A stretch of DNA of 64,000 nt from Mesorhizobium sp. SARCC-RB16n (GCF_008520305.1 NZ_ML703283.1:1-64000); one strand, 5' to 3'. Positions 17,796 through 27,727 are shown, counted from the first letter of the stretch. Notes: a model not told the origin generated them from the sequence alone. Numbers and translations: made by a program.

Positions 17796-18439
17796 TCGAG
17801 TTCACGCTTTGGGACATCGTGCGCAACCTGCTGCTCGCCGCCCGCTGGACGGTGCTTTTGTCGCTGGCTGCCTTCGTCGGCGGCGCGCTGGTCGGGATCG
17901 CGGTGCTGTTCTTCAGGATCTCTGAGAATAAGTGGAGCCGGCGCATTGCCTCCGGCTACATCGCGCTGTTCCAGGGAACGCCGCTGTTGATGCAGCTTTT
18001 CCTGATGTTCTTTGGGCTTCCCATGCTCGGTCTTCGCATCGAGCCATGGACCGCGGCGGTGCTCGGCCTGACCTTCTTCGCCAGCGCCTATCTCGCCGAA
18101 ATCTGGCGCTCCGGCGTCGATGCGCTGCCATTGGGCCAATGGGATGCCGGCGCCAGCCTCGGCCTGCACTATCTGCAGGAACTCAGGCTGATCATCCTGC
18201 CGCAGGCGTTCGCGATCACCCGCGCGCCGACCGTCGGCTTCCTGGTGCAGCTGATCAAGTCGACTGCGCTGACCTCGATCATCGGCTTCGAGGAATTGGT
18301 GCGAACCTCCAACGCCATCAACAACGCGACTTTCGAACCGTTCAAGGTCTATGGGTTGGTGGCGCTGATTTTCTTCGTCCTGTGCTTTCCGTTGACCCAA
18401 TATGCGCGGCGGCTGGAGAAGCAGGCAGCGGGCCACTGA
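17792..18439 (+). CDS. Amino-acid-type ABC transporter permease (HisM/HisQ family)
   Basis: 215 residues, paralogous to the preceding permease: FQGTPLLMQLFLMFFGLPM and an EAA-like loop (DAGASLGLHYLQELRLIILPQAF). The two would form a heterodimer. No ATP-binding subunit follows; the next gene, 147 bp on, is on the opposite strand and unrelated, so the ATPase must be encoded elsewhere. Confidence 0.93.
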   Translation: MIEFTLWDIVRNLLLAARWTVLLSLAAFVGGALVGIAVLFFRISENKWSRRIASGYIALFQGTPLLMQLFLMFFGLPMLGLRIEPWTAAVLGLTFFASAYLAEIWRSGVDALPLGQWDAGASLGLHYLQELRLIILPQAFAITRAPTVGFLVQLIKSTALTSIIGFEELVRTSNAINNATFEPFKVYGLVALIFFVLCFPLTQYARRLEKQAAGH

Positions 18440-18586
18440 GCCGCGAGCATGTTGCGCTGACCAACATCGACGGCCACTGCAAACTCCCGGCGATTAGCGT
18501 TCGAATGCCTCTTGTGGTCATTTGGTCATGCTGGCTGCATCAGCTTCGACAAGAGAGGGCCCCTTGCTCTTCGCCTTTTCCTGTCC

Positions 18587-19504
18587 TCACGGACGGACGC
18601 GGATGATCGTCTTCCCAGTGCGTCGCTCGGTCGGGTTGAAGGCGGCGACGGCATCGTGGAGGGGCGAGACGTTGCCGATGTTCGTCCGGAGTCGCCCGTC
18701 CCGCACCCGCTGGACGATCTCGCTCAGTTGGGCACGATCGGACTCGACAACGAAGTCGACCGCCAGGCCGTCGGTGGGCCGCGCCTCCGCCGGTCCAACG
18801 ACGGTCACCAGCGTTCCGCCGGCTCGAATCAGGCCTGCGGACCGCTTTTGGATGTCGCCGCCGATGACGTCAAACACCAGATCGACTCCGCCAATGTCTT
18901 CCAGGGCGTCGTTGTCGAGGTCGATGAACTCCTTCGCGCCGAAGTCGAGCGCCTTCTGACGGTCGGCGGCGCGTCCGGTGCCGATGACATGGGCGCCGGC
19001 CTCTCGTGCGAGTTGCGTCACCATAGAGCCGACTGCGCCGGCCGCGCCGTGCGCGAGGACGCTCTGGCCCGCCTGGAGGCGGCCATGCTGGAATAGTCCC
19101 TGCCACGCGGTGAGGCCAGAGATCGGCAGGCTCGCGCCCACCGTGAAATCGACGTCGCCCGGCAGCGGCGCAAGGTTACGTGCCTCCATGGCTATATACT
19201 GCGCCAGGGTGCCGTCGCGATGCCAGTCGGCGAGGCCGAAGACTCTCTGCCCTACCGACAGTCCCGTCGTGCCGTAGCCGAGAGCGACGACAATTCCGGC
19301 CAGCTCGTGCCCAAGGATTGACGGTGTTCGGTCACGGCCGCGGCGGTCGGCCCAGGTAGAGGGCCACGCCAGTTCAGTCGGGACAAAACCCGACGCATGA
19401 ACCTGAACGACGACGTCGTTTATCGCTGCCTGCGGCTCGGGCCGCTCCGCCAGCTTCATCCCGGCCATTCCCGCAGCCTGGTCCGTCACCACAATTGCCT
19501 TCAT
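18587..19504 (-). CDS. NADP-dependent quinone-oxidoreductase-like protein (zinc-free MDR)
   Basis: 305 residues of the medium-chain dehydrogenase/reductase superfamily. The GroES-like N-terminal half (ILGHELAGIVVALG) is followed by the nucleotide-binding half with AHGAAGAVGSMVTQLAREAGAHVIGTG, an AxGxxG-type Rossmann motif. The zinc-ligand Cys/His pattern of true alcohol dehydrogenases is lacking, which places it with quinone/enone reductases. ATG 19504 has GAGGAG upstream and gives the usual MKAIVVTD start; an ATG at 19525 is also in frame. Substrate unknown. Confidence 0.87.
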   Translation of the reverse strand: MKAIVVTDQAAGMAGMKLAERPEPQAAINDVVVQVHASGFVPTELAWPSTWADRRGRDRTPSILGHELAGIVVALGYGTTGLSVGQRVFGLADWHRDGTLAQYIAMEARNLAPLPGDVDFTVGASLPISGLTAWQGLFQHGRLQAGQSVLAHGAAGAVGSMVTQLAREAGAHVIGTGRAADRQKALDFGAKEFIDLDNDALEDIGGVDLVFDVIGGDIQKRSAGLIRAGGTLVTVVGPAEARPTDGLAVDFVVESDRAQLSEIVQRVRDGRLRTNIGNVSPLHDAVAAFNPTERRTGKTIIRVRP

Positions 19505-19683
19505 GACAGTTTTCTCCTCGGTCATTTGTCTCTTGGTGGAAACGTTGCCGCGTTGGAATGCCCGTTCAACATCTCATGCCAGGGGCTATCGCCCAGCGAA
19601 CGTCCGTAGGCCGATCGGAAGGCGTCGTTTAGTTAGCTGCAATGGTAGGACGTGACGGCCAGTTGGCAACCGGGCCGCCTGGT

Positions 19684-21087
19684 TCAGTGTCCGAACGCCA
19701 GCGACGGCGCGATGCGGTCGCGGCGCAGCCAGCGCGCCAGCAGCAGCGCCGCCACCACGGCCAGCCCGGACGACAGGCCGATCCAGATGCCGACGCCGTG
19801 GAAGCCGAAATGGAAGGCGAGCAGCACGCCGAGCGGCAGGCCGACGCCCCAGTAGCCGATCGCGGCATAGATCATCGGCACCTTGGTGTCGTGCAGGCCG
19901 CGCAGCATGCCGGAGGCAACCGCCTGCGCGCCGTCGAAGACCTGGAACAGGGCGGCAAACACCAGGAACGACACGGCAAGCGCGATCACCCTGGCATTGG
20001 CTGGATTGGCGAGATCGATGAAGGCGCTGATCAGGAGGTGCGGCCAAAGCACCATCACCAGTCCCATCAGCGCCATGAACGAGACGCCGATGACAAAGGC
20101 GGTCCAGCCGGCGCGCGACACGCCCTCGGGATTGCCGGCGCCATGCGCGAGCCCGACCCGCACCGTCACCGCCTGATTGAGGCCGAGCGGCACCATGAAG
20201 GAGATCGAGGCGATCTGGATGGCGATGGCGTGCGCGGCCAGCGAATCGGCGTCGATCAGGCCCATCAGCAGGGCAGCGGCATTGAAGATCGTCACCTCGA
20301 AGGCAAGGATGCCGGCGATCGGCAGACCGAGCCGCAGCAGTCCCTTGAAGCGCGGCCAGTCGGACCGCCAGAAGCGGCCGAACAGACGGTAGCGCCGGAA
20401 TTTTTTCTCCAGCATCACCACCACAGCCATGCCGACGAACATCAGCGTGCTGGACAGCGTGGTGGCAAGACCGGAGCCTGCGATGCCCATGGCCGGAACA
20501 CCGAGATTGCCGAACATGAACAGCCAGTTGAAGAAGGCGTTGCAGGCGACGGCGACGAAAACGATGATCAGCGCCCAGCCCGGCCGCTCCAGCGCCGAGA
20601 TGAACGAACGCAGCACGATATAGCCATAGAAGGGCAGCACCGCCCACTCCAGCCAGCGCAGATAGATGCCGGCCTGACGCGCCAGCGCGGGCTCCTGGCC
20701 CATGGCCAGCAGAATGGCCTCGCCATGCCAAAGCACCAGCCAGATCGGGACCGAGATCAGGATCGCCAGCCACAGGCCCTGGCGCACGGTGCGGCGCAGA
20801 TCGCGTACGGAATGGCGGCGACGGCCGAGTTCGGTGGCGATCATCGGCGAGGTCGCCAGCATCAAGCCGAGGCCGAAGATCAGCGGCATGAAGTAGAGGT
20901 TGGCGCCCAGCGCGCCGCTGGCCAGGGTGTCCGCGCCAAGGCGTCCCATCATCATGACGTCGGTGGCGGTCATCGCCGTCTGGCCGAGATTGGTCAGCAC
21001 CATCGGCCAGGCGAGCGCCAGCGTCGCCCTGATTTCCTGGCGCCAAAGATTTTCCGGCGCGCGCGCGCCGGCTTCGATCGCAGACAT
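19684..21087 (-). CDS. MATE-family efflux transporter
   Basis: 467 residues with 12 predicted membrane helices in two homologous halves of six, the multidrug and toxin extrusion architecture (NorM-like). The WRQEIRATLALAWPMVLTNLGQ start, the MMGRLGADTLASGALG segment and its second-half counterpart (ALLMGLIDADSLAAHAIAIQIA) are typical. It would export cationic compounds in exchange for Na+ or H+. Monocistronic, divergent from the AraC-type gene. Confidence 0.93.
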   Translation of the reverse strand: MSAIEAGARAPENLWRQEIRATLALAWPMVLTNLGQTAMTATDVMMMGRLGADTLASGALGANLYFMPLIFGLGLMLATSPMIATELGRRRHSVRDLRRTVRQGLWLAILISVPIWLVLWHGEAILLAMGQEPALARQAGIYLRWLEWAVLPFYGYIVLRSFISALERPGWALIIVFVAVACNAFFNWLFMFGNLGVPAMGIAGSGLATTLSSTLMFVGMAVVVMLEKKFRRYRLFGRFWRSDWPRFKGLLRLGLPIAGILAFEVTIFNAAALLMGLIDADSLAAHAIAIQIASISFMVPLGLNQAVTVRVGLAHGAGNPEGVSRAGWTAFVIGVSFMALMGLVMVLWPHLLISAFIDLANPANARVIALAVSFLVFAALFQVFDGAQAVASGMLRGLHDTKVPMIYAAIGYWGVGLPLGVLLAFHFGFHGVGIWIGLSSGLAVVAALLLARWLRRDRIAPSLAFGH

Positions 21088-21319
21088 TGTCCTGCTCTTT
21101 CAGAACACGGCGCGTCGGGCCACGCCCGGAAGCCGCACAGCAACGGCACAAAATGGCGCCGTTTGCGCCGTCTATTGAACGAAATGCGACATGAAGGCAA
21201 GGGAGGAGGCGACGGAACAGATTGAGCCAGCGCATTGCATGGGAGCTTCCACCTCGTTCCCTTGCCGGCCGGGGACTGCTACGACAGACATCGGCAACCG
21301 GCGAATTGTGGGAGGCAGG

Positions 21320-22237
21320 ATGGCGTTCAGACGCAGGAAGAACACGGCCGCGATCCCGCGCACGGCGCCTTCCTTCGAGCATATCGTTACCGAGGCGAGC
21401 GACAGTTTCCTGTGGCGGCTGGACGACTATCCCTGGGAGCGCAATGTCTGGAACTTCCACCCGGAATACGAGATCCATCTCTTGCGGAAATCCTCCGGCG
21501 TGGTCCTGGTCGGCGACCATATCGGCGAGTTCGGGCCGGGCTACCTCACCATCGTCGGTGGCGGCTTGCCGCATGACTGGGTCACCGCGGTGCAGCCCGG
21601 TGAATTGATCGAGGGTCGTGACATCGTGCTGCAATTCGATCCTGAGCGGCTGCGCGGATCGGCTGACATGCTGCCCGAACTGCGCGAACTGGAGCCGTTC
21701 CTGGAACGGTCGCTGCGCGGCATGGTCTTCCATGGCCGGACGGCCCTCGACGGAGCCGCACTGATGGAGCGGATGGGCACGGTGCAAGGGTTGGCCCGGT
21801 TCTGCCTGTTCCTCGAACTGGTGGATCTCCTGGCCCAGACCGACGAGTACGAACTGTTGTCATCGCCGGACTTCCAGCCGATTCTCGACGCCGCCTCGCT
21901 CGACATCATCCAGCGTGCGCTGACCTATCTGTTCCAGCACTTCGCCGAAGATCTGAAGCTGCCTGACGTGGCCGACCTGGCCGGCATGAGCGAAAGCACC
22001 TTCTCGCGCTTCTTCCAGAAGAACACCGGCAATTCCTTCAGCGACCATCTTGCCAAGCTCAGGCTCTGGCAGGCGTGCAAGCTGCTGGCCGATACCGATG
22101 TCCCAATCACCGATATCTGTTTCCAGGTCGGCTACATGAACATCTCCAACTTCAACCGCGCCTTCCTGCGCAAGCACAAGATGACGCCGTCATCCTATCG
22201 CAAGCTGTCGCGGCAGCGTCTGGCGATGCGCGCATAA
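21320..22237 (+). CDS. AraC-family regulator of the adjoining carbohydrate importer
   Basis: 305 residues from ATG 21320, chosen for GGGAGG just upstream; an earlier in-frame start adds 43 residues unlike the family. The N-terminal half has a cupin-like sensing pattern (FHPEYEIHLLRKSSG, GPGYLTIVGGGLPHDW). The C-terminal 100 residues hold two helix-turn-helix motifs (LPDVADLAGMSESTFSRFFQ and ITDICFQVGYMNISNFNRAF). It lies 240 bp upstream of, and on the same strand as, the importer/polyol dehydrogenase operon and probably activates it. Confidence 0.92.
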   Translation: MAFRRRKNTAAIPRTAPSFEHIVTEASDSFLWRLDDYPWERNVWNFHPEYEIHLLRKSSGVVLVGDHIGEFGPGYLTIVGGGLPHDWVTAVQPGELIEGRDIVLQFDPERLRGSADMLPELRELEPFLERSLRGMVFHGRTALDGAALMERMGTVQGLARFCLFLELVDLLAQTDEYELLSSPDFQPILDAASLDIIQRALTYLFQHFAEDLKLPDVADLAGMSESTFSRFFQKNTGNSFSDHLAKLRLWQACKLLADTDVPITDICFQVGYMNISNFNRAFLRKHKMTPSSYRKLSRQRLAMRA

Positions 22238-22342
22238 GCGCATCCTGAATCATCGTTTTGAACCAGATCGATACTCGTGTGACGAGCTCCGTAAATGGAC
22301 GCCGGTTTTTGCGCTGCACAATGCATAAAAGTACAGGTCGGC

Positions 22343-22373
22343 TGCAACGGGGCTTCTAGCTTGCCCCATCGCA
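22343..22373 (+). promoter_or_regulatory. Imperfect inverted repeat in the leader of the carbohydrate operon
   Basis: TGCAACGGGGC (22343-22353) and GCCCCATCGCA (22363-22373) pair at 9 of 11 positions around a 9-nt loop. It is the clearest structure in the 240-bp gap between the AraC-type gene and the binding-protein gene. It could be a regulator site or an RNA hairpin in the leader. No confident -35/-10 pair was found. Confidence 0.35.
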
Positions 22374-22477
22374 ACTGCGCATTTTGGCGATGGGTGGCAG
22401 TCGTTCGGGCGATGGTGAGGATCGCGTGACCCGAGGACCTACGCTTCCTGCGACGTATTCCTGGAGGAGAAAAGATC

Positions 22478-23749
22478 ATGAAACCAGTTCGGCTCGCTGC
22501 CAGCCTTGGCGCAGCTTTCGTGCTTTCCGCTACCGTTTCAACCCTAGCCCTGGCGCAGGCACCGGTCTGCTCGGCACCGGTCAAGGTGCTGGCGCAGCCA
22601 CGCGACGGCCTGACGCTTCTGGAGGACTCCAAGGCCGAGTTCGAGAAGCTTGCCGGCGCCAGCTTCAAGATCGATTACCTGAACGAGAACGACCGCCGCG
22701 CCAAGTCGCGGGCGGACGCCTCCACCGTCGGCAATTACAACGTCTACTATGTCGATGAAGCGAATGTGGCGCTCTTCGCCTCGTCGAAGTGGATCGTGCC
22801 GCTGACCGATTATTATCCGGCTGACTATGACTATGCCGACTTCGATCCCGGCCGCCAGAAGGTCGCCACCTATGACGGCAAGGTCTGGTTCGCGCCGCTG
22901 ACCGGCGGCGGCGACCTGATGGTCTACCGCAAGGATGTGCTGGAGGCCGCCGGCATCCAGCCGCCGAAAACGCTGGACGAACTGATCGCCGACGTGCCGA
23001 AGCTGACCAATGCCGACAAGGGCATGTACGGCATCGCGCTGCGCGGCGCGCGCGGCTCGGGCGCCAATGTCTGGCGTTGGATGCCGTTCTTCAAGGCCTA
23101 TGGCGGCAAGTGGTTCGACGGCGACAAGCCGGCTTTCAATTCGGAAGCGGCTGTCAAGGCAACCGAGACCTACCTGAAGCTGTTCAAGGATTCGGCGCCC
23201 GGCACGCAGACCGGCAGCTGGGATGAATCGACCGGCGCCTTCCTGTCCGGCCAGGTCGCGATCCTTGTCGAGTCGACGCCGCTTTCGGGCATGGCGGTCG
23301 ACCCGAAGACCTCGCAAGTGGTCGGCAAGATCGGCTTCCTGCCGCCGCCCTCGCCACTTCCCGGCGGCGGTTATGGCCATGGCCTCGCCATCGCTGCGAA
23401 AGCCAATGCCGACGACGCTTCGAAGAAATGCGCCGGCCTGTTCATCGCCTGGGCAACATCGAAGGAAAACGAAAAGCGCCGGCTCGACGCCCACCAGTTC
23501 GGCGAGCTGAACCGCACCAGCATCCTGTCCAGCAAGGAGTTCGCCGATATCTACGGCGCCGATCTCGGCCAGGCGCTTGCCGAGACCGGCAAGGTCACTG
23601 CGGTCAACTTCTGGCAGGATCCGCGCTGGCCTGATCTCGGCGACCGCTGGGGCATCATCCTCGAGGAACTGATTGCCGGCACCCGCACCGACGTCAAGGG
23701 TAGCCTCAACGAACTCGAGGCCTATGCCAACGGGCTGGTGAAGAAATAG
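22478..23749 (+). CDS. Carbohydrate ABC transporter substrate-binding protein
   Basis: 423 residues, SBP family 1. Signal peptide with cleavage near LALAQA; a GAGGAG ribosome site precedes the ATG. Segments such as WFAPLTGGGDLMVYRKDVLEAAGI and KTLDELIADVPKLT are typical of sugar and polyol receptors. It is first in an operon with two permeases, a polyol dehydrogenase and an ATPase, so the ligand is probably a sugar alcohol. A large hairpin separates it from the permease genes. Confidence 0.92.
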   Translation: MKPVRLAASLGAAFVLSATVSTLALAQAPVCSAPVKVLAQPRDGLTLLEDSKAEFEKLAGASFKIDYLNENDRRAKSRADASTVGNYNVYYVDEANVALFASSKWIVPLTDYYPADYDYADFDPGRQKVATYDGKVWFAPLTGGGDLMVYRKDVLEAAGIQPPKTLDELIADVPKLTNADKGMYGIALRGARGSGANVWRWMPFFKAYGGKWFDGDKPAFNSEAAVKATETYLKLFKDSAPGTQTGSWDESTGAFLSGQVAILVESTPLSGMAVDPKTSQVVGKIGFLPPPSPLPGGGYGHGLAIAAKANADDASKKCAGLFIAWATSKENEKRRLDAHQFGELNRTSILSSKEFADIYGADLGQALAETGKVTAVNFWQDPRWPDLGDRWGIILEELIAGTRTDVKGSLNELEAYANGLVKK

Positions 23750-23750
23750 G

Positions 23751-23819
23751 CCCTCCCTCTTGCGGCGCACGGTTTGCGGCATTTCCTCGGAATGCCGGGA
23801 CCTGTGCGTCGCAGGAGGG
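23751..23819 (+). promoter_or_regulatory. Large intercistronic hairpin after the binding-protein gene
   Basis: The left arm from 23751 (CCCTCC...TTGCGGCGCACGG) pairs imperfectly with the right arm ending at 23819 (CCTGTGCGTCGCAGGAGGG), and an inner stem GGCATT/GAATGCC caps it. No U-run follows, so it looks like a 3'-stabilising or partly attenuating structure that raises binding-protein expression over the permeases, as is common in importer operons. Confidence 0.6.
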
Positions 23820-23891
23820 TCTGCCTTTCCTGAAGCGCACGACGGTTCCGCCCATGTCCAGATATCAGAGACGCAGCAAGGCCTGAGACCA

Positions 23892-24758
23892 ATGCCTCGA
23901 CGTTCATCCCTGCCGGTCACCTTCGTCGTGCCGACGCTGGTCATTCTGCTGATCCTGTCGATGGTGCCGACGCTCTACGCGATCATCATCGCCCTGCAGA
24001 ACCGCGAGCTGAGCTCAACGGCCTATTCCTGGGTCTGGTTCTCGAATTTTGTCGACCTGTTCTCCGACCGCCGCTTCCTAAACGCCGTCTGGGTGTCGGT
24101 GAAGTGGGAAGTCGTCACCGTCGTCGCGACGATGGTCGTCGCGATCGGGCTCGGCGTGCTCATGTTCGAGGTCGCCGCGCCGCGCCTGCGCAATGTCTAC
24201 TGCCTGCTGTTCATCATTCCGGTGCTGTTGCCGCGCGTCTCGGCGGCCTTCGTGTGGAAGTTCGCCTATCACCCGCTCTATGGCATCGCCACCTACCCAT
24301 ACCGGCTGCTGACCGGCGGACTGATCTTCGACCCGCTGTCCAAGCCGTCGACGGCTTTGTTCGCGGTCGCTTCAGTCGATGTCTGGCAGTGGGGCCTGTT
24401 CTTCGCCGTCATCGTGCTGAAACTGCTGGAGACTTTGCCGCCGCAGCCGATCGAGGCGGCGCGGCTCGACCACGCCAAGCGCTGGCAGATCCACGCCTAT
24501 GTGACCTTGCCGATGCTGAAGGCGCCGCTGGTCAGCCTGATGTTCGTCAAGATGATCGAATCGCTGCGCTCCTTCGACCTGATCTATGTGATGACACGCG
24601 GCGGGCCCGGCGTGGCCACCGAAACGCTCGACATGTATGCCTTCTCGCAAGGCTTCATCGAATCCGGCAAGGTCTCCTACGCCTCGGCGATGGCTGTGCT
24701 GATGATGATCGCCACCGTCATCACCTTCACCATGCTGTGGAAGCGGGTGCAGGCATGA
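23892..24758 (+). CDS. Carbohydrate ABC transporter permease (MalF type)
   Basis: 288 residues from ATG 23892; the upstream in-frame extension only reads through the hairpin region. Six membrane helices; the EAA-type docking loop is IEAARLDHAKRWQIHAYVTLPMLK. The N-terminus (LPVTFVVPTLVILLILSMVPTLYAI) is typical of MalF/UgpA partners. ATGA overlap with the second permease. Confidence 0.92.
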   Translation: MPRRSSLPVTFVVPTLVILLILSMVPTLYAIIIALQNRELSSTAYSWVWFSNFVDLFSDRRFLNAVWVSVKWEVVTVVATMVVAIGLGVLMFEVAAPRLRNVYCLLFIIPVLLPRVSAAFVWKFAYHPLYGIATYPYRLLTGGLIFDPLSKPSTALFAVASVDVWQWGLFFAVIVLKLLETLPPQPIEAARLDHAKRWQIHAYVTLPMLKAPLVSLMFVKMIESLRSFDLIYVMTRGGPGVATETLDMYAFSQGFIESGKVSYASAMAVLMMIATVITFTMLWKRVQA

Positions 24759-25567
24759 GGCTCGGCCGCATCGTCGCCAAGGCCGTCCTGGCCTTCGCCG
24801 GTTTTCTCGCCGTATTCCCGCTGCTGTGGACGGCGCTTAATTCACTGAAGAACAGCGTCGATATCATCACGCGCGTTCCCCGCCTGGTGTTCACGCCGAC
24901 GCTTGCCAACATCAGCTACATCCTTGGCCGCGACAGCGTCATCACCGGGCTCTACAATTCGGTCATCGCTTGCGGCACAGCCGTGCTGATCGGCGTCGTG
25001 CTCGGCCTGCCGGCGGCCTACGCGGTGGCGCGCTATCCCAATCGCTGGGCTGGCGACATCCAGTTCTTCGTGCTGTCGCTGCGCTTCCTGCCGCCGGTGG
25101 CGGTGGCGATCCCGCTGATGGTGATCTGGCTGCAACTCGGCCTCTACGACACTTTGCCGGCTTTGATCGTCACCTACTCACTGCTCACCATCTCGGTGAT
25201 CATGTGGCTCGCCATCCCTGCCTTCCAGAGCGTGCCGAAGGAGATCGAGGAAGCCGCCTTCGTCGACGGCTATGGCGCTTACGCGGTGTTCTGGCGGATC
25301 GCGCTGCCGGTCGCTGCCCGCTCGCTGATCGGCGCGGTCGCCTTCAGCTTCGTGCTGGTCTGGAACGAATTCCTGATCGCGCTGATGCTGTCGAGCTCCA
25401 ACGCCAAGACCTTGCCGATCGTCGCCTCCGAACTCTCCCAGCAAGGCATGAACGTGCCGTGGGGAATCCTGAACGCCTCGGTCGTGCTCCTGTCGCTGCC
25501 GCCGCTGCTGTTCCTCGGCGTGCTCAGCGGCTTCCTGAATTCCGTTTTCCGGCAAAAAAAGACTTGA
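24755..25567 (+). CDS. Carbohydrate ABC transporter permease (MalG type)
   Basis: 270 residues starting at the ATG that overlaps the previous stop (24755-24758). Six helices; the EAA loop is [39 protein letters not shown] near the N-terminus is the standard MalG opening. It pairs with the preceding permease and is followed 16 bp later by the dehydrogenase gene. Confidence 0.92.
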   Translation: MRLGRIVAKAVLAFAGFLAVFPLLWTALNSLKNSVDIITRVPRLVFTPTLANISYILGRDSVITGLYNSVIACGTAVLIGVVLGLPAAYAVARYPNRWAGDIQFFVLSLRFLPPVAVAIPLMVIWLQLGLYDTLPALIVTYSLLTISVIMWLAIPAFQSVPKEIEEAAFVDGYGAYAVFWRIALPVAARSLIGAVAFSFVLVWNEFLIALMLSSSNAKTLPIVASELSQQGMNVPWGILNASVVLLSLPPLLFLGVLSGFLNSVFRQKKT

Positions 25568-25583
25568 AGTGAGGACTTACCCG

Positions 25584-26630
25584 ATGCGGGCTTTGGTGCT
25601 TGAGAAACAAGGCGAACTGTCGCTGCGCGAGATCGCGTTGCCGCTCGATGTCGGACCCGACGATGTCAGGATCGCCATCCACACGGTCGGCGTCTGCGGC
25701 AGCGACGTGCACTATTACACCCATGGCGCCATCGGCAGCTATGTCGTGCGTGCGCCGATGGTTCTCGGCCACGAGGCTGCTGGCACAGTCGTCGAGGTCG
25801 GCGCCAATGTCACGAGTCTGAAGGTCGGCGACCGCGTCTGCATGGAGCCGGGCGTGCCGAACCTGTCGTCGCGCGCGACAAGGCTCGGCATCTACAATGT
25901 CGACCCTGACGTCACCTTCTGGGCGACACCGCCGGTGCATGGCATTCTTGCTCCCTATGCCGTGCACCCGGCCGCCTTCACCTACAGGCTGCCTGACAAT
26001 GTCTCCTTCGCCGAGGGCGCCATGGTCGAGCCCTTCGCCATCGGCATGCAGGCAGCCAGCCGTGCCCGGATCGTTCCGGGTGATGTCGCCGTCGTCGTCG
26101 GCTGCGGCCCGATCGGCATCATGATCGCGCTTGCCGCCCTTGCCGGCGGTTGCTCGAAAGTGCTGATTTCCGATTTTTCCGCGCCCAAGCTGAAGATCGC
26201 CGCGCAATATGCCGGCATCGTGCCGGTCAATGTCGGCGAGCGGTCGCTGGTCGATGCCGTCGCGGCCGCGACCGACAATTGGGGCGCCGACATCGTCTTC
26301 GAGGCGAGCGGCAGCCCCAAGGCTTTCGCCGATCTGTTCGACGTCGTGCGGCCAGGCGGCGCGGTGGTGCTTGTCGGGTTGCCGGTGGAGCCGGTGGCCC
26401 TCAACGTGCCGGCGGCGATCTCGAAGGAAGTGCGCATCGAGACGGTGTTCCGCTATGCCAACATCTTCGACCGCGCCCTGCAGCTCATCGCCTCCGGCAA
26501 GGTCGATCTCAAGCCGCTGATCACGGGGACCTACGATTTCGCCGACAGCATCAAGGCGTTCGAACGGGCCGCCGAAGGCAACCCGCAGGACGTCAAGCTG
26601 CAGATCCTGCTGGCAGACGAAAAGGGCTGA
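25584..26630 (+). CDS. Medium-chain polyol (sorbitol/xylitol-type) dehydrogenase without structural zinc cysteines
   Basis: 348 residues from ATG 25584 (GAGGA 8 bp upstream; a GTG at 25569 is in frame). Close in pattern to xylitol/sorbitol dehydrogenases: [11 protein letters not shown] and [12 protein letters not shown] supply the catalytic-zinc Cys and His, and [13 protein letters not shown] is the NAD-binding loop. The loop after CMEPGVP, which normally carries four structural-zinc cysteines, reads [17 protein letters not shown] and has none. The enzyme would oxidise an imported polyol to a ketose. Located between the permease and ATPase genes of one importer, so transport and first oxidation are co-expressed. 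Confidence 0.9.
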   Translation: MRALVLEKQGELSLREIALPLDVGPDDVRIAIHTVGVCGSDVHYYTHGAIGSYVVRAPMVLGHEAAGTVVEVGANVTSLKVGDRVCMEPGVPNLSSRATRLGIYNVDPDVTFWATPPVHGILAPYAVHPAAFTYRLPDNVSFAEGAMVEPFAIGMQAASRARIVPGDVAVVVGCGPIGIMIALAALAGGCSKVLISDFSAPKLKIAAQYAGIVPVNVGERSLVDAVAAATDNWGADIVFEASGSPKAFADLFDVVRPGGAVVLVGLPVEPVALNVPAAISKEVRIETVFRYANIFDRALQLIASGKVDLKPLITGTYDFADSIKAFERAAEGNPQDVKLQILLADEKG

Positions 26631-26632
26631 CC

Positions 26633-27718
26633 ATGTCCGCGATCGTTTGCTCCCATGTCGACAAGGCCTATGGCGCAACCACGGTGATCCGCGATCTCAA
26701 CCTCGTGATCGAGGAGCACGAATTCGTCGTGTTCCTAGGCCCGTCAGGCTGCGGCAAGTCGACCTTGCTCAGGATGCTGGCGGGGCTGGAGGACATCAGC
26801 GGCGGCGAGGTCTCGATCGGCGGCAAGGTGGTCAACGACCTCGAACCCGGCGACCGCGGCATCGCCATGGTGTTCCAGAACTATGCGCTCTATCCGCACA
26901 TGACGATCTTCGACAACATCGCCTTCGGGCTGCGGCGCCAGAAGGTGCCGGCGTCTGAGATCCGTAAGCGGGTCGAAGCGGTGTCACGGACGCTCGGGCT
27001 CGACCCCTATCTCGGCCGCAAGCCGGCCGAGCTCTCCGGCGGCCAGCAGCAGCGCGTGGCGATCGCGAGGGCCATGATCAAGACGCCCAAGGTGTTCCTG
27101 TTCGACGAGCCCTTGTCCAATCTCGACGCCAAATTGCGCAACCATATGCGCGTCGAGATCGCGCGGTTGCACCAGTCGCTGAAGACCACCACCGTCTACG
27201 TCACGCATGACCAGCTGGAAGCGATGACGCTCGCCGACCGCATCGTGCTGCTCAAGGACGGCATCATCGAGCAGATAGGCTCGCCGGCGGAAATCTACGG
27301 GCGGCCGGGCAATATTTTCGTGGCCGGCTTCATCGGCACGCCGAACATGAACTTTGTCGAGGTGACGGTCGGCCGGGCCGGGAATGGCTGGACGCTGACC
27401 GGCGCCGGAACGGTGCTTTCGATAGACGGGGCGGGCTTTCATCTCCAGCCGGGCGATCGCGCCGTGCTGGGCATCCGGCCCCCCGACCTGAAGATGGCCG
27501 GTGCCGGCGCCGCCGGCATATTGCAGGGCACCGCCGATCTCATCGAATTACATGGCAATGACGCGCTGGTGACATTCGGCTCCGGAGGCAAGGAGATCAG
27601 CGCACTGGTTCCGGCACGCGAATGCCCGGTGCTGCACGCCCCCGTGCGCTATACGTTCGAGGAGGATGACATCCACCTGTTCGACGCGACGTCAGGGGCG
27701 TCCCTGCGCAGGCAATAG
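26633..27718 (+). CDS. Carbohydrate ABC transporter ATP-binding protein (UgpC/MalK type)
   Basis: 361 residues from ATG 26633, 2 bp after the dehydrogenase stop. Walker A is GPSGCGKST, the signature is [15 protein letters not shown], and Walker B is [14 protein letters not shown]-terminal regulatory TOBE-type domain follows residue 240. It closes the operon; its stop is only 9 bp from the stop of the opposing kinase gene, with no separate terminator. Confidence 0.94.
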   Translation: MSAIVCSHVDKAYGATTVIRDLNLVIEEHEFVVFLGPSGCGKSTLLRMLAGLEDISGGEVSIGGKVVNDLEPGDRGIAMVFQNYALYPHMTIFDNIAFGLRRQKVPASEIRKRVEAVSRTLGLDPYLGRKPAELSGGQQQRVAIARAMIKTPKVFLFDEPLSNLDAKLRNHMRVEIARLHQSLKTTTVYVTHDQLEAMTLADRIVLLKDGIIEQIGSPAEIYGRPGNIFVAGFIGTPNMNFVEVTVGRAGNGWTLTGAGTVLSIDGAGFHLQPGDRAVLGIRPPDLKMAGAGAAGILQGTADLIELHGNDALVTFGSGGKEISALVPARECPVLHAPVRYTFEEDDIHLFDATSGASLRRQ

Positions 27719-27727
27719 CGCAAAAGT

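Noticed and set aside
19586-21787. 733-residue minus-strand frame spanning the MATE gene and part of the AraC gene
   Set aside because: It covers the MATE gene in another frame and runs antisense to the AraC-type gene. The translation is Arg/Ala/Pro-rich and lacks any domain.
24104-25567. 487-residue frame suggesting a longer second permease
   Set aside because: The first part is the wrong frame of the first permease gene. The proper start is the ATG of the ATGA overlap at 24755.
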